Assembly (NCBI GenBank): GCA_963931925.1
Contig: OZ007581.1
Location: 10,600,192 to 10,664,191, forward strand
Direction: 5' to 3'
DNA length: 64,000 nucleotides
From: Onchidella celtica
Lineage: Eukaryota > Mollusca > Gastropoda > Systellommatophora > Onchidiidae
Below, piece by piece: positions 47,601-54,959 of this stretch. The stretch's first letter is position 1. Every line of letters starts with the position of its first letter. The notes under the pieces were generated by a model that saw only the letters and a list, made by a program, of their open reading frames with translations, was not told where the DNA came from and did no database searches. The position numbers and the translations under genes are program-made.

Positions 47601-50600
47601 CAATGAACGCATTATCAGCGGTCAACATGCAATAGTGGCCTCCCTCAAATTTTCTTCTCAACTTATTTTGTTGATAATAATAATGATAATAAAAAAAAAA
47701 AGCATAACTCCAGAATCAGCAAATTTACCCCCAGTGTAGGTAATAAGGATAACTTCACCCTAGGTAGGGAATCTCTGGTTAAGACAACCAAGTCTGTATC
47801 TGGACATAGCCATAAACACAAAGTGTGAGGACTGTATAATTATGTGAGACTTTCAGTGCATTAATTTGGACAGGCAGTTACATCCTATGTTTAGAAAATC
47901 CGCCCCTCCCCTCCCCCCCCCCCCCCCCCCCCGATGGCTGACCTACATTTTTGTGACATTGAAGCTCGAACTGTTATGGGGCCCCTTCGCAACCAGCAAC
48001 ATCCAAAATTTACTCATTAAAAAAGTTTCTTGAGGGTCCCTCCAGGTTTGCTTCGATAGTTAAATAGTAAATCTGCCACTGCCTTCTGCTCTTAAAAACA
48101 GAACGCTTGCTCCCTCTTGAAACAGAAAGCTTGCTCCCTCTTGAAACAGAAAGCTTGCTCCCTCTTGAAACAGAAAGCTTGCTCCCTCTTGAAACAGAAA
48201 GCTTGCTCCCTCTTGAAACAGAAAGCTTGCTCCCTCTTGAAACAGAAAGCTTGCTCCCTCTTGAAACAGAAAGCTTGCTCCCTCTTGAAACAGAAAGCTT
48301 ACTCCCTCTTGAAACAGAAAGCTTACTCCCTCTTGAAACAGAAAGCTTACTCCCATAGTACATTTTATATTTCTGTCCCTTCCAATTTTTTTTTTGTGTG
48401 GGAGCTTCTAACATAGGCTGCCAAATACTAATGACTGCTTTTACAAGTATTTACGTCCCTCAAGTTTGTCGCACTAGAGGAACGTATTTTAAAGCCTTTT
48501 GTGACTCCAAAGCTAGAGAGCTCCTCTGAAATCTTCTCGAAATACTCCTAACAACAACCTTAATTAAATTCTCCTTTTAGATGTCCTTTTTGTTTTCCTC
48601 CTGTTTTTTCGGAAGGATAGGGGACAGGGGTAGGGATTTGATAAGAATTAGGGTTGAGGATAAGGACATTCTTAAGGATACATAGGCTACTAGCGCTATT
48701 CGCTTGGGGTGGAAAAGTACTTATTGCAAAATTTGTAATAGCCTTTCTTCAGAACAGGGGAAATAATCCTGATGGCTTACTTGGTAATGCTGATCTGAAA
48801 CTGCTCTCCCTTGTGATGGATAATTCCACCAATCAGCGTGGCCCACTGGATACACAGCGAGGCCAGTAACATATTCAGCCCGACGCTGCTGAAACCATAG
48901 CGACGGAGAAACGTCATCAGGAAGCCAAAACCGATAAATATCATTACGTGAACATCCTGGAACACTGAAAAGAAAGGCAGAAAACATAGCAAAGGGATTT
49001 CTTAATAAACCAGAGCACTAATAGCAAAAGCAACACCTGTCTCTGTCTCTCTCTGTCTCCTGTAGTTCTGTGGACCATTTGGGACGGTGATCTGGCAACC
49101 AGCATCCTCCAATCCTCTCGGTTTTCTGACCTCCTGATTGTATCGCTCAACCTCAAGCCCGTCCATTCTGGGATACTGACCTCCCATCTCTTCCTCTATC
49201 TGCCTCCCCTTCTTCTCCCTTGCACTGTGCCTTGCAAGAATGTCTTGGCAAGCCCTGATGATCTCATAAGATGGCAATATCATTTGAGCTTCTGCCTGCT
49301 GTGCAAAAGCAATACCTTACCACAAATCTCGAAGAACTAGGCACTAAGCTGATTACATAATAAAGTAAATCAATGCAAAAAAAAAATAAAAAATATGGAT
49401 CTAGTCACAATTCCCTAAGAGGTAGTGCATACAAACATTCAAGAAATTAATTTTTATATATGTTCAACTCAAGCTACATCGAATGATCTTGGATCTTGAC
49501 TCCCAAGCCGAAAAATAATCGAATAACAAATAATTTTCAAAAATTCTTCGTCACTGGATCAGTTGTGCTAAAATAAAACAGTTTTTTTGCTCCTCCTGAA
49601 AAGTGATCAACACTGGTTACTACAGTTTTAGGGAATGGTGGCGAAATGATTTATGGAATTAATTAAAACATAAAACACACATACATACCTATAAACATAC
49701 ACCACACACGCCAAACCCAAAAAGATTACATAATAAACTACGTACTTTGTCATTTTACTGAACCGGAATTTGGGTCAAGGTCGGGTAAAACTGAAGCCCA
49801 TCAGACCATGGGTAAAAAAAAAAAAAAAGATTTTAAATCACTTTGCCAACACCAGGATGCCTCGTTCATAAATCAGTACCGAATTTGTTGGGTAATAGAT
49901 CGATGAACAAGGGGATTTCCCCTATTGCTAACTCATTGCATTTTTGTTTGCCCCATTGGTTGTACTTCTTGACCTTAGTTCTTATTTGTTCTATCTCCAT
50001 TTTCTGAAAAAACTGGAGATCTTTAATTTAGATTGTAGAAATGGTATGACAAATGCACACTTTGACACTTGTTTAAAACGCGCTCTGGCACTTACCAAGC
50101 TGTTTCACAGTTCCGATTTATTCTAACTACTTGAGCTTCAAACATTCAAAGGCGAATTTCTAGGTTGTTCAAAAAGTGCAGCTGAAACATACAAGAACTA
50201 AAGTTGTGTCTTGTAATAGGATACGAAAAAACACAAATTTTTGTCTATTTTGCCACATTTTAATTATGTGACAAACCCTGTCGTCATCTTACAGGTTTTC
50301 CGTGCTTTTCTTGAATAATAATATAATGAGGTCTCCATCGTGCAAGTTTTGGAAATCCCCCCCCCCCCTACCCCCCGTCTCCCCATATTCCTTACTTCCC
50401 CAATTTTATTTCAGTATTTCAAATAAATAAAGCAAGCATTTATAAAGTGTAATATCCATTTCAAACCATGGTACCGGTACCAACCAATTTCAGTACAGAA
50501 AACACAGCGTGCCAGAATGGATTCATGCCACGATATTTCGCATGACTGAAATCAAAGTCAGCTTTATTTTAACATGAAACAATAATACATTCGCTACTTT

Positions 50601-51621
50601 TCCACACCAGATGATTTCATCAAGTATTATACCACGTACTGCCGTGGGAAATATTTTATCTGTTCTGATTAGAGAAAAGCAAAGATACACACACGCACAA
50701 AAAAATAAATCTAATTATAAAAACTGATGATAAGATAAGAATTTTAAGTCATTCACTGCCCTGTGTCAGGCAGTTTGAAATTCACTATCGTAAAGCAATA
50801 TTGCGACTTCAGTTATTGTTTGTTCCAACTCCACTTTTAGCACAATAAATCGGAAATTTGAAGCAGCTTGATAATTGCCAGAAGGCATTTTAACCGGCTT
50901 TTCAACAATTTCTCAAGTCTAATAAATCACTGCAGCTTCAAAGCACAGATTTCGTATTCGTACTTTATACACATTTTATAAAAGTAAAATTGAACATTTT
51001 GCTGACTGTCATCAACTTGCACTTCTTCAAAATGGTTTTTATTTCGTTTTTTGTCAGATAGTCCTATTTGGCGCCGATTTCAAGGCGTCATGGTCAGCAT
51101 TCACATTTTTGGGTAAGGGTAGTGAAGCCAAGCAACTGAGGGGGTTAGAAACATCATTCCAGTATAAACCAATCGAATTTAATATACGTTTGCAATATTG
51201 TCATCAACTTCTCGAGTAAATCATTAAAATATTAAACTTCGATTGGTTTTTATACTGAAATAGTGTTTCTTCTCAATAGTAGTCAAATGGCACTTAGATC
51301 CCTGCCAATTCTAACCCCCTCAAACGTGACCATCTCATGTGATCTCCATATATGGTATTGCTTACGTTTTCATATTGTTTGTTATACCAAAGATTACTCA
51401 CTGCCATAATAATGATGCAGAACGTTGGGACCGCCAGAGTCCGCCTCTGTCCCGTGTCCACTGGCGCCGCTGCTGCTGTCGTTTGTACCATGAGTGTGGT
51501 ACAGGGTCGGACTGGCAGCACCATCGTAATTCACCAGTAAGGCAAACAGCACCACAAACACCAGCTGCAGCACTACCAGAGTTATTGGTAGTTTCAGCTT
51601 GCTCAACCACACCGACACCAT
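29405..51621 (-). CDS. Rh50: Rh-type (RhBG/RhCG-like) ammonia/ammonium channel, 9 coding exons
   Basis: A complete gene on the minus strand. Coding exons, 5' to 3': 51402-51621, 48781-48964, 47101-47251, 44981-45125, 44142-44305, 43034-43171, 41131-41264, 30859-31037 and 29405-29658, 1569 bp, 522 aa. Every junction is GT-AG and every phase matches. Rh glycoproteins are trimeric plasma-membrane channels for NH3/NH4+ (and possibly CO2), with 12 membrane spans in non-erythroid members. Visible family signatures: [19 protein letters not shown] (pore Asp and first pore His), [14 protein letters not shown] (second pore His), [29 protein letters not shown], and a hydrophobic last span [21 protein letters not shown] glycosylation sequon NDS lies in the first extracellular loop, which is rich in His/Gly/Ser. 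The C-terminal tail is long and hydrophilic. The ATG chosen precedes the first span; an acceptor-like TTTGCTTTCAG just upstream suggests a non-coding first exon. Intron 7 holds the nested retrotransposons. Confidence 0.93.
29878..30163 (-). mobile_element. tRNA-derived SINE in Rh intron 8
   Basis: Reverse orientation. On the minus strand: A-box-like TGGTCCAGAGATAAGGTGCT, CCTCACATGCCCAAGG, B box GGTTCGATTCCC (perfect consensus), then the shared SINE body. It retains both internal polymerase III promoter boxes. Confidence 0.8.
30543..30845. mobile_element. TTAA-type MITE, copy 2, in Rh intron 8
   Basis: Diverged sister of 26641-26930. CTCATTCACTACGG at the left is answered by CCATTGTGAATGAATT at the right. 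Shares TTTCCAACACTAATGTCT-like and TCAAACTGGATAGTGTTGAG. Confidence 0.6.
30859..31037 (-). CDS. Rh50: Rh channel, exon 8
   Basis: A hydrophilic segment (ARG/GLY/GLU-rich, sequon NAS) followed by the last membrane span [20 protein letters not shown]. Acceptor CTGATCCAG, donor GTAAGT. Confidence 0.88.
31670..31674. repeat. Target-site duplication TAGGT, left copy
   Basis: TAGGT immediately precedes the left LTR and recurs at 39573-39577 immediately after the right LTR. The homologous uninterrupted site near 57485-57495 has a single occurrence. Confidence 0.9.
31675..32866 (-). repeat. 3' LTR of the Gmr1-like element
   Basis: 1192 bp, direct repeat of 38381-39572. An AATAAA on the minus strand (31777-31782) about 100 bp from the LTR end is a likely poly(A) signal and supports the minus orientation. 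Confidence 0.93.
32867..32881 (-). promoter_or_regulatory. Polypurine tract
   Basis: On the minus strand GGGGTGGGGGATGA directly abuts the TGTCAC start of the 3' LTR, as expected for the plus-strand DNA primer in reverse transcription. Confidence 0.75.
33224..35188 (-). CDS. Retrotransposon ORF2: integrase C-terminus, reverse transcriptase, RNase H
   Basis: 654 codons. The first 40 or so residues are read out of frame over ORF1 and are probably not real. From about residue 40 ([19 protein letters not shown]) the sequence is the integrase C-terminal region, with the [11 protein letters not shown] and [10 protein letters not shown] motifs and a final HVNMLQRFY. Reverse transcriptase follows (about 240-460): [52 protein letters not shown] and FFDD at 389-392 as the active-site box (Y-x-D-D variant). 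RNase H follows (about 535-650) with TDASDSG (Asp540), ECLAIVW, QTDHKPL and HIADYLSR, ending the ORF. No integrase module follows RNase H, which excludes the usual gypsy order. Fusion with the upstream ORF is broken by a frame change at about 35080. Confidence 0.93.
   Translation of the reverse strand: MCGYIVRRAVRAKRRRIRVVHPRLLFKRSPRFRNRLKRFQYLVDLRERLSAARTIAEEASSIASKRAKDYKDRGSKLRIFKPGDKVLLLLPTDHNKLLMTWKGPYVIERVVSKVDYAIHIDGASKVFHVNMLQRFYERPQYLCAQTRPEETVFSTACTGVVDQLDCDVSDTEAQEELQIQLPELTPTQGYRDVNINPDLASSRSRELETLLASFPDVVTDLPGRTTVIQHQIKLTSDKPVFLRPYPLPFSSRDRVIKEVESMLKLDVIEPSTSPYSSPIVLVKKLDGSVRFCIDFRRLNTITVGDREPIPFQEELIASLAGSTWFSKIDLTKGYWEIPLTEESKQYTAFQTPIGLFQFKVMPFGLVNAPATFARLMRLVLKDIPNVVSFFDDIACHTSTWSDHIQTLTVIFQRLRQFGLTAKPAKMDLACPEIVFLGHIVGRGVQRPEVTKIDKLVGLQIPKTKKQVRSLVGILNYYRKFIPNFSSLSSSLTDLTKKGQPDKVQWTSECQTAFDNLVTALSSSPILILPDFRSNFILRTDASDSGVGACLLQEKNECLHPVCYVSRKLLQRERKYSVIERECLAIVWSVQKLGRYLMGREVCIQTDHKPLTFLSKNRSSSPRLSRWALALQPYTFVIQPIPGTSNHIADYLSRA
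35058..37373 (-). CDS. Retrotransposon ORF1: gag, aspartic protease, integrase zinc-binding N-terminus
   Basis: 771 codons. Residues 1-105: charged coiled coil with duplicated [10 protein letters not shown]-like segments. Residues about 120-310: capsid-like domain ([51 protein letters not shown]) resembling the SCAN fold. Residues 391-425: two CCHC knuckles, [14 protein letters not shown] and [14 protein letters not shown]. Protease with DTGST (Asp509). Residues about 660-745: integrase zinc-binding region with [11 protein letters not shown] (His707), [10 protein letters not shown] and CKTCSACQ. The usual first His of the HHCC motif is Gln700 here. The frame stops just after EPFKKVSV, where the integrase core should begin. 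The ATG at 37371 follows a 950-bp leader and begins [10 protein letters not shown]. Confidence 0.92.
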   Translation of the reverse strand: MAELQQLMKLGKELGLEGEELRGWIKEQQAEMRDERAKDREREKEAQERQREEERELKLKELEAQQQERQDKEQEREFKLKELEDKQHEREARIRIAELEIKKNAPTEAVERQVHNKGGVRIKLPTFDDRKDDIDAFLYRFELNAQLQWGENKELWATYLASLLQGRALTYFKELQREDVQDYDKLKALLLRRFARTEEYFREQFRRARADTREDFAAFVARLTEYFANWVDLAHVGTDFAKLKDLMIRDQLYASCHKDLVAFLKENEPATVQEASKLAEAYRTAHPSKPVARAYVQDAGYVAVVEGSPAGLRDRSRQRGAYSGQAQGQHRGYHQSPAYGSGKFDRAGGLGRGNGRGRVVTFADDRRHRDSSSGREGSRGPRSRAAQGAECWTCGRVGHFSRECRAAKCWNCGRADHISVNCPAGRIAANVDSSSSPCSPNKFHHAAACVTSDNGGGQYSKCPSCEKLLSSGVLPCGRKIPVINSCHTGGGLRVYPGFVGDEPVSVLRDTGSTVVGVHRDCIRDSQLTGETVPCIQFSGAIEKLPMAKIMIDTPFLSGEVEAVVGCFPGAQLIIGNVSRVVSPSDENVQAWSQSKGIDFCAAVETRRRVADKDKIRPLATPAVNLDITPERLARLQREDPSLNPCFGEARTEKTRRYKNGSSSFFVQGGILFRMYVTVASVQKQVVVPRSLIATVLRLAQDVPLAGHMGSTRTKQRVLKDFYWPSVYRDVRLYCKTCSACQKTTHKGRTPQAPLQKIPTVSEPFKKVSVPC
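37374..38320 (-). other. Retrotransposon 5' leader
   Basis: About 950 bp between the primer-binding-site repeats and the gag ATG. No open frame of note. A-rich on the plus strand. It presumably carries packaging signals, which I cannot identify. Confidence 0.5.
38321..38389 (-). repeat. Three 23-bp repeats of the LTR/primer-binding-site junction
   Basis: GGACGAGCCCCCAGTGTCAC plus AAC begins at 38321, 38344 and 38367; the third runs into the LTR at 38381. Each unit contains the last LTR bases and the primer-binding site. Confidence 0.92.
38366..38380 (-). promoter_or_regulatory. Primer-binding site, tRNA-Pro type
   Basis: On the minus strand CTGGGGGCTCGTCCG follows the 5' LTR directly. TGGGGGCTCGTCCG is complementary to the 3' end of tRNA-Pro before CCA and is the sequence used by proline-primed retroelements. 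Two more copies lie at 38343 and 38320 in the 23-bp repeats. Confidence 0.85.
38381..39572 (-). repeat. 5' LTR of the Gmr1-like element
   Basis: 1192 bp, TGTCAC...GTGACA ends; only one mismatch noticed against the 3' LTR. Confidence 0.93.
39573..39577. repeat. Target-site duplication TAGGT, right copy
   Basis: Matches 31670-31674. Confidence 0.9.
41131..41264 (-). CDS. Rh50: Rh channel, exon 7 (second pore His)
   Basis: [20 protein letters not shown] with the second conserved His, then [20 protein letters not shown]. Acceptor ATCATACAG is the one that keeps phase. Donor GTAAGA. Confidence 0.92.
41290..41405 (+). mobile_element. SINE tail fragment, type B
   Basis: Ends in AAAAAAGAGGTGTAAATGCT followed by AAGGGCAGAGATACTCCTAA, the same tail seen at about 2040-2095 and 47020-47080. 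Only the 3' part is present. Confidence 0.5.
41868..42330 (+). mobile_element. tRNA-derived SINE in Rh intron 6, tail type A, near full length
   Basis: Head: A-box-like AAGATGGTCTAGAGGCAAGG and B-box-like GGGTTCTAAACCC. Body: GATCCTATTGAGGGGTAGGA, AAGGACGAAAAAATTCGGAG, GTTGCGCACGTTAAAGATAC. Tail: CCGACCGGCGCTGCACTGTG, TCCAGTTGTAACTGGGGTGC, then ACAAATACAAATACAAAA. The most complete copy of tail type A in the window. Confidence 0.85.
42350..43030. other. Rh intron 6, no feature seen
   Basis: AT-rich intronic sequence without a recognisable repeat or coding segment. Confidence 0.4.
43034..43171 (-). CDS. Rh50: Rh channel, exon 6
   Basis: [20 protein letters not shown] then [20 protein letters not shown]. 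Acceptor CTGTCATTAG, donor GTAAGT. Confidence 0.95.
43800..43980. repeat. Dispersed repeat in Rh intron 5, related to 45815-45920
   Basis: TTGACTGTCTGGTCTCCTGG with GGCCAATGCATGAGTGTCAG here, and TTAACTGTCTGCTCTGTTGG with GGTCAATACAGGAGTGACAG in intron 3. Diverged copies in the same orientation. Non-coding as far as I can see. Confidence 0.5.
44142..44305 (-). CDS. Rh50: Rh channel, exon 5
   Basis: [20 protein letters not shown] followed by [20 protein letters not shown]. The [10 protein letters not shown] block is invariant in Rh proteins. Donor GTAATT (weak). Confidence 0.95.
44981..45125 (-). CDS. Rh50: Rh channel, exon 4 (pore Asp and first His)
   Basis: [20 protein letters not shown] contains the conserved Asp and the first His of the pore. 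Ends [10 protein letters not shown]. Acceptor TTGTTCAG, donor GTGAGT. Confidence 0.95.
46727..47080 (+). mobile_element. tRNA-derived SINE in Rh intron 3, tail type B
   Basis: A-box-like CAGTGGTCTAGAAGCAGGGT, B-box-like GGGTTTGACCCC, body GATCCTTTGGTGGGTAGGAT and GAGAAGAGCTGGCC, tail AAGAAAAATGAGGTGTAAAT then CCTCCTAAAATAATGACCTA. It ends just before exon 3 of the Rh gene (47101-47251), so it lies against the splice donor. Confidence 0.82.
47101..47251 (-). CDS. Rh50: Rh channel, exon 3
   Basis: [20 protein letters not shown] and [18 protein letters not shown]: two membrane spans. Acceptor GCTCTACAG, donor GTAAGT. Confidence 0.92.
48108..48357 (+). repeat. 24-bp minisatellite in Rh intron 2
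   Basis: About ten near-identical units of GAAACAGAAAGCTTGCTCCC plus TCTT. The last three or so share a GCTTAC variant in place of GCTTGC. The unit length is divisible by three, so repetitive open frames appear on both strands; they are not genes. Confidence 0.93.
48468..48705 (+). mobile_element. Dispersed element, sister of 8179-8421
   Basis: ATTTTAAAGCCTTTTGTGAC, AGCTAGAGAGCTCCTC, TTTTGTTTTCCTCCTG and GGACAGGGGTAGGGATTTGA match the MITE in PAF-AH intron 3 in order and orientation. The termini are degraded. Confidence 0.6.
48781..48964 (-). CDS. Rh50: Rh channel, exon 2
   Basis: [20 protein letters not shown] is a strong Rh/Amt signature. Continues with a second hydrophobic span and [11 protein letters not shown]. 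Acceptor CTTTTCAG, donor GTAAGC. Confidence 0.92.
49020..49285 (-). pseudogene. LINE ORF2 C-terminal fragment, frameshifted
   Basis: Minus-strand translation shows [15 protein letters not shown] in one frame and then [20 protein letters not shown] in another, followed by PNGPQNYRR in the first frame again. A basic KGRQ segment, a W-x-GL stretch and (S/A)ENREDWR are familiar from the C-terminal end of LINE reverse-transcriptase proteins. Only about 90 codons remain, with at least two frame changes. It lies in Rh intron 1. The family assignment is from memory of the motif and is tentative. Confidence 0.5.
49450..49650 (+). repeat. Dispersed repeat in Rh intron 1, sister of 15075-15365
   Basis: See the copy at 15075-15365. 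Same orientation, similar length. Confidence 0.65.
49971..50210. mobile_element. MITE (CTTAGTTCTTATTTGTTC family) in Rh intron 1
   Basis: GACCTTAGTTCTTATTTGTT at the left and ACAAGAACTAAAGTTGTG at the right are inverted ends. The interior carries TGTTTCACAGTTCCGATTTA, in the orientation opposite to the copy at 22705. Confidence 0.8.
50805..50935. mobile_element. Partial MITE of the same family
   Basis: GCGACTTCAGTTATTGTTTG and CCAACTCCACTTTTAGCACA match the MITE terminus, followed by GAAGCAGCTTGATAATTGCC from its interior. The other terminus is missing. Confidence 0.6.
51402..51621 (-). CDS. Rh50: Rh channel, coding exon 1
   Basis: [20 protein letters not shown] and onward: first membrane span, then an extracellular loop with sequon NDS and GASGHG. 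Donor GTGAGT (complement of 51396-51401). An acceptor-like CTTTCAG precedes the ATG at about 51631. Confidence 0.88.
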
Positions 51622-51859
51622 ATTGGAACACTGAAAGCAAATTTTTATAACAACAGCAAAACATTAATACAATTTCAGAATCTCTTATAATGAACAAACA
51701 CAGAAAGTAGTTTACGGTATTGGATCAGGCTTCTCGCTCCTTTTGAGATTGCTATGGCCGCTCATCTCAATTCAATCTTAATCCCGTCCCTAAAACTTAG
51801 CTAAAGAAAAAAAAATCATGAGTCCTGATTTGGTTATATCCCCAAATTGTTTTTTAGTT

Positions 51860-52062
51860 TGTTTATCCGTCCATCCAGCCATGTGTCCGTTCAACCAACA
51901 ATCTGTCCATCCATCCATCCATACATACATACATTCGTCCATCCATTCGTCTCCGACACTCTTCCATCCATCTATCCACCCATCCATTCGTCTCCGTTCA
52001 CCCGTCCACCGATCCATCCATTCGTCTGTCCATCCATCCATCCATCCATCCACCCATCGTTA
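51860..52062 (+). repeat. (CATC)n tetranucleotide array
   Basis: About 200 bp of CATC units with CGTC and TATC variants. Located just upstream of the Rh coding start. Confidence 0.9.
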
Positions 52063-53188
52063 AGACTTCGCATTAACACAACAGAAGCTCGGGTTGCAAT
52101 GGTTATCTTTTTCAGTTAAAGGGTTATCCCCACCTGTTTCCCCTCCAAATCTGCTTCTCATTAAAGGCACTTAAGTGCAGCGTTTATGCAAAGTTTACAC
52201 AGATTGGGTTAATTAGACTTGGCAAGACGATATAAGCTCAACTTTGCGCAGTGGAGCTCTCTGAAGTTTTATAGCTGGAGAAACTCGTCAAGTGTGTAGA
52301 ATAAACGCATATACCATGGTTATATTAATCATCCCCTTCGACTGACAAGGTTTTATATCCACTTCTTGACTGAACTGTGCTACACATTACACACTACATC
52401 TACAGGCCTTTACCATTGTGTGTCAAAAGTATCCCGCTATTCGGTGTGTAATTTGCAAGTACTAGCCGACCCCGGCAAGATAAATCTTGCAAATTTTTCT
52501 TGTACCACATGCAGCTGTATATCTAGATCTGGGCCGCATTCGGAACGGCACTTAGATTCGATGCCAAAAAACTAAAAGATCGTTTTGTTACACCATAATT
52601 CTTTGCAGATAACACCGATGTGATTTATAAGTTGACTTTCCGCCGGCAATGTGTAAATAGTGGCGTAGAGCGCAATTTCCGGTCACACTTTTCGGTTTTA
52701 TCTGATGAAAATGCGTCTCTGTTTTCACGGCTCAAAAAATGTTAATATAAATGATAGTAAAGTCTGATTTTTGTTCAAAATGAATGTGTCCAGGTAACTC
52801 TCCATCAAAAATTGATGCAGTACACCAAGTTTCATAATTTTTTATAGCCTATTCGCGAAGTTTTAGTTGCTTACAGGTTCACCCTCTAGCTCAATTATAG
52901 TAAGATTACTAGGAAGAAAAAAAGAATGTATCTCAAAAATCTATGGACACATACAACTTCAACCATCAGTATTTCAAGGGACTTAGAACTTTGTCATTCT
53001 AAAGGGACGATTTGAGAGTGCAGAGATGTTTTCTCTTACGCCTCTATTTATTTACCTAGTTCTTCACTTTTAATTCCTTCGAGTATCTATGTACAAACAC
53101 ACCTCTATAGGCATCTATATGTTTGTAAAAATTAAATTTGTTCATCTCTGTTTGCTTAATTAGGCACCTATTATTTCTTTATTTAGTG
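52063..53188. other. Upstream of the Rh gene; one dispersed repeat, no gene
   Basis: Contains the repeat at about 52640-52915, sister of 15590-15870. Otherwise no recognisable coding region. Any Rh promoter must lie here or nearby, but I cannot identify it. Confidence 0.45.
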
Positions 53189-53193
53189 ATCAC

Positions 53194-54420
53194 TGTCATG
53201 ATTCGGATATTGTTAAAACTCACGCAGAGAGTGAGTTGTTGTTGTTTTACCAGGGCCATGAGAAATTGGCTGGTGGCCTTGAACGGTCCTCGCCAAATTA
53301 TAGTTGGTGAGTAAATAAATGTAAAGTTAAACTGTTAGATTCACGCTTGTGGGTTTTAATGTTCGTGATTAATAAGTAATGGAGTAGGGGTGAAACAAGG
53401 TGGGGACAGTTGACATTGTTAAGTATGACTAGACAAGTTTTTGCACGTTAACTGGCTGGTAGAATAGTGCAGACGTATTACTACAATTAAAATGGTGGGA
53501 GGTTTCGACCTATGAGATAGCTGAACTAATTGGGCCAGCGGACTAGCACGCTGGGTAGTTAGATAGTATATAACATCGTGTAACGTTCAGATTAGGTGAA
53601 TACAGACGAGAGAAGCATCGTTTCGTGAAGTATCTCCGGTTGGCCAGTACCTGAACTGTGTGGTCTGAAGACTAAGAAGTCCTTGCTAACGGACTGACTG
53701 AGCTCTAGAAAGAAAGGTCTGAGTGGGCTGACCTTTGAAAGCCCACGCTGCGCTATTTTGATGTTCGCGCCTCCCAGTAGGCGTGAGCAATGGTAATATA
53801 TTTTATTTATTCAAGTATAATAGAGATCGGAGATAGAGAGAGAACTACAGCCTCATGGGAAGACTAAGGAAACCCCAACTGGCACTCGACCACGAGTGTC
53901 CTGTATGATAGATCTATTGCCATAGTATGATTGGAATAATATAGCACATTGTTGATGAATTGAATAGTGATTGTGCATAAAATATAGTCTTTTGGCAACT
54001 GCTTAAATTACCTACAAGCCGAAGAGTGCTTCTGTAGGCTTTAAACGTACTGGGCTCTCCTAACATTTAAGCCCATATGATTTATGGAGAGTTTGCCTGG
54101 CGACTGGCCAGTGGCGACTCAACTGTCACTTTAAATTGATATCCAGTTTCGTATAATATACCTATTTACTATTGATTGCAGTACCTCCATAGTTACATGA
54201 ATATCATTGGTTAAGTTATTAATTAGAGTTTTTGGTTTGAATATATACCTCTATTGTCTTTTGTTTTGTTATTAATATTTATGTAAACTATGGCCTGACC
54301 GGCCTGACATATATACGCTCTAGTTATTTAGTACTTTTCTTGTGTGGTTGTGTCCGAGTGTGAGTTAGCTGCCTCTCGTGCAGTCGTAACATCCCCAAGA
54401 CCCTAACTCTGCTCGTGACA
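53194..54420. mobile_element. Solo LTR C (1227 bp)
   Basis: Starts TGTCATGATTCGG and ends GCTCGTGACA, with inverted TGTCA...TGACA termini. The 5-bp target duplication ATCAC sits at 53189-53193 and 54421-54425. Its end CTCGTGACA resembles the CTCGTGACA end of the Gmr1-like LTR, so it may belong to a related family in minus orientation. No internal retroelement sequence adjoins it. Confidence 0.85.
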
Positions 54421-54674
54421 ATCACTGTGTCATGCACTGAATGAATACATTCAAAATCGCATTTCAATCTGAGCTCTTAAAAAAAAAATAAATAAAGAGA
54501 GTGCAGAGATTTTTTCCCCATGCTCCGCGAAGCCATGAATTTATCGCGCGTTTAATGTTTAACATGTGACCGAACGTGGATACAGGGCAAAATCTGAATT
54601 TGGTATTGAAGTTTGGAGCTGATTCCAGATTGAGATCAAAATTATGATAAAACTGGAGAGACTTCGATACTGCG

Positions 54675-54954
54675 CCACTTTAGTTCTTATTTGTTCTATC
54701 TCCGTTCTCTAAAAAAAAATAAAAAAAATAAAACAAAAACTGGAGATCTTTGGTATGTACAAGAGGTAGAGGCCTATAACAAATGCACACTTTGACATTT
54801 GTTAAAATGTTTCGGTATTGCAGCACTTGTCAAGCTGTTTCACAGTTCCGATTTATTCTAACTCTTTATCATAAATTTGAAGCCGCAAACGTTTAAAGTC
54901 GAATTTCTTGTGCAAGTAGTGGAGTTGGAACAAACAAGAACTGAGGTCGCGACC
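54675..54954. mobile_element. MITE (CTTAGTTCTTATTTGTTC family)
   Basis: CACTTTAGTTCTTATTTGTT at the left; at the right GTGGAGTTGGAACAAACAAG followed by AACTGAGGTCGCGAC. The right end has the fullest terminus, about 30 bp. An A-rich insertion lies near 54712-54740. Confidence 0.82.
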
Positions 54955-54959
54955 ATTTC

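Noticed and set aside
48010-48414. Repeat proteins in the 24-bp minisatellite on both strands
   Set aside because: The repeat unit is a multiple of three, so frames are open by default. No other support.
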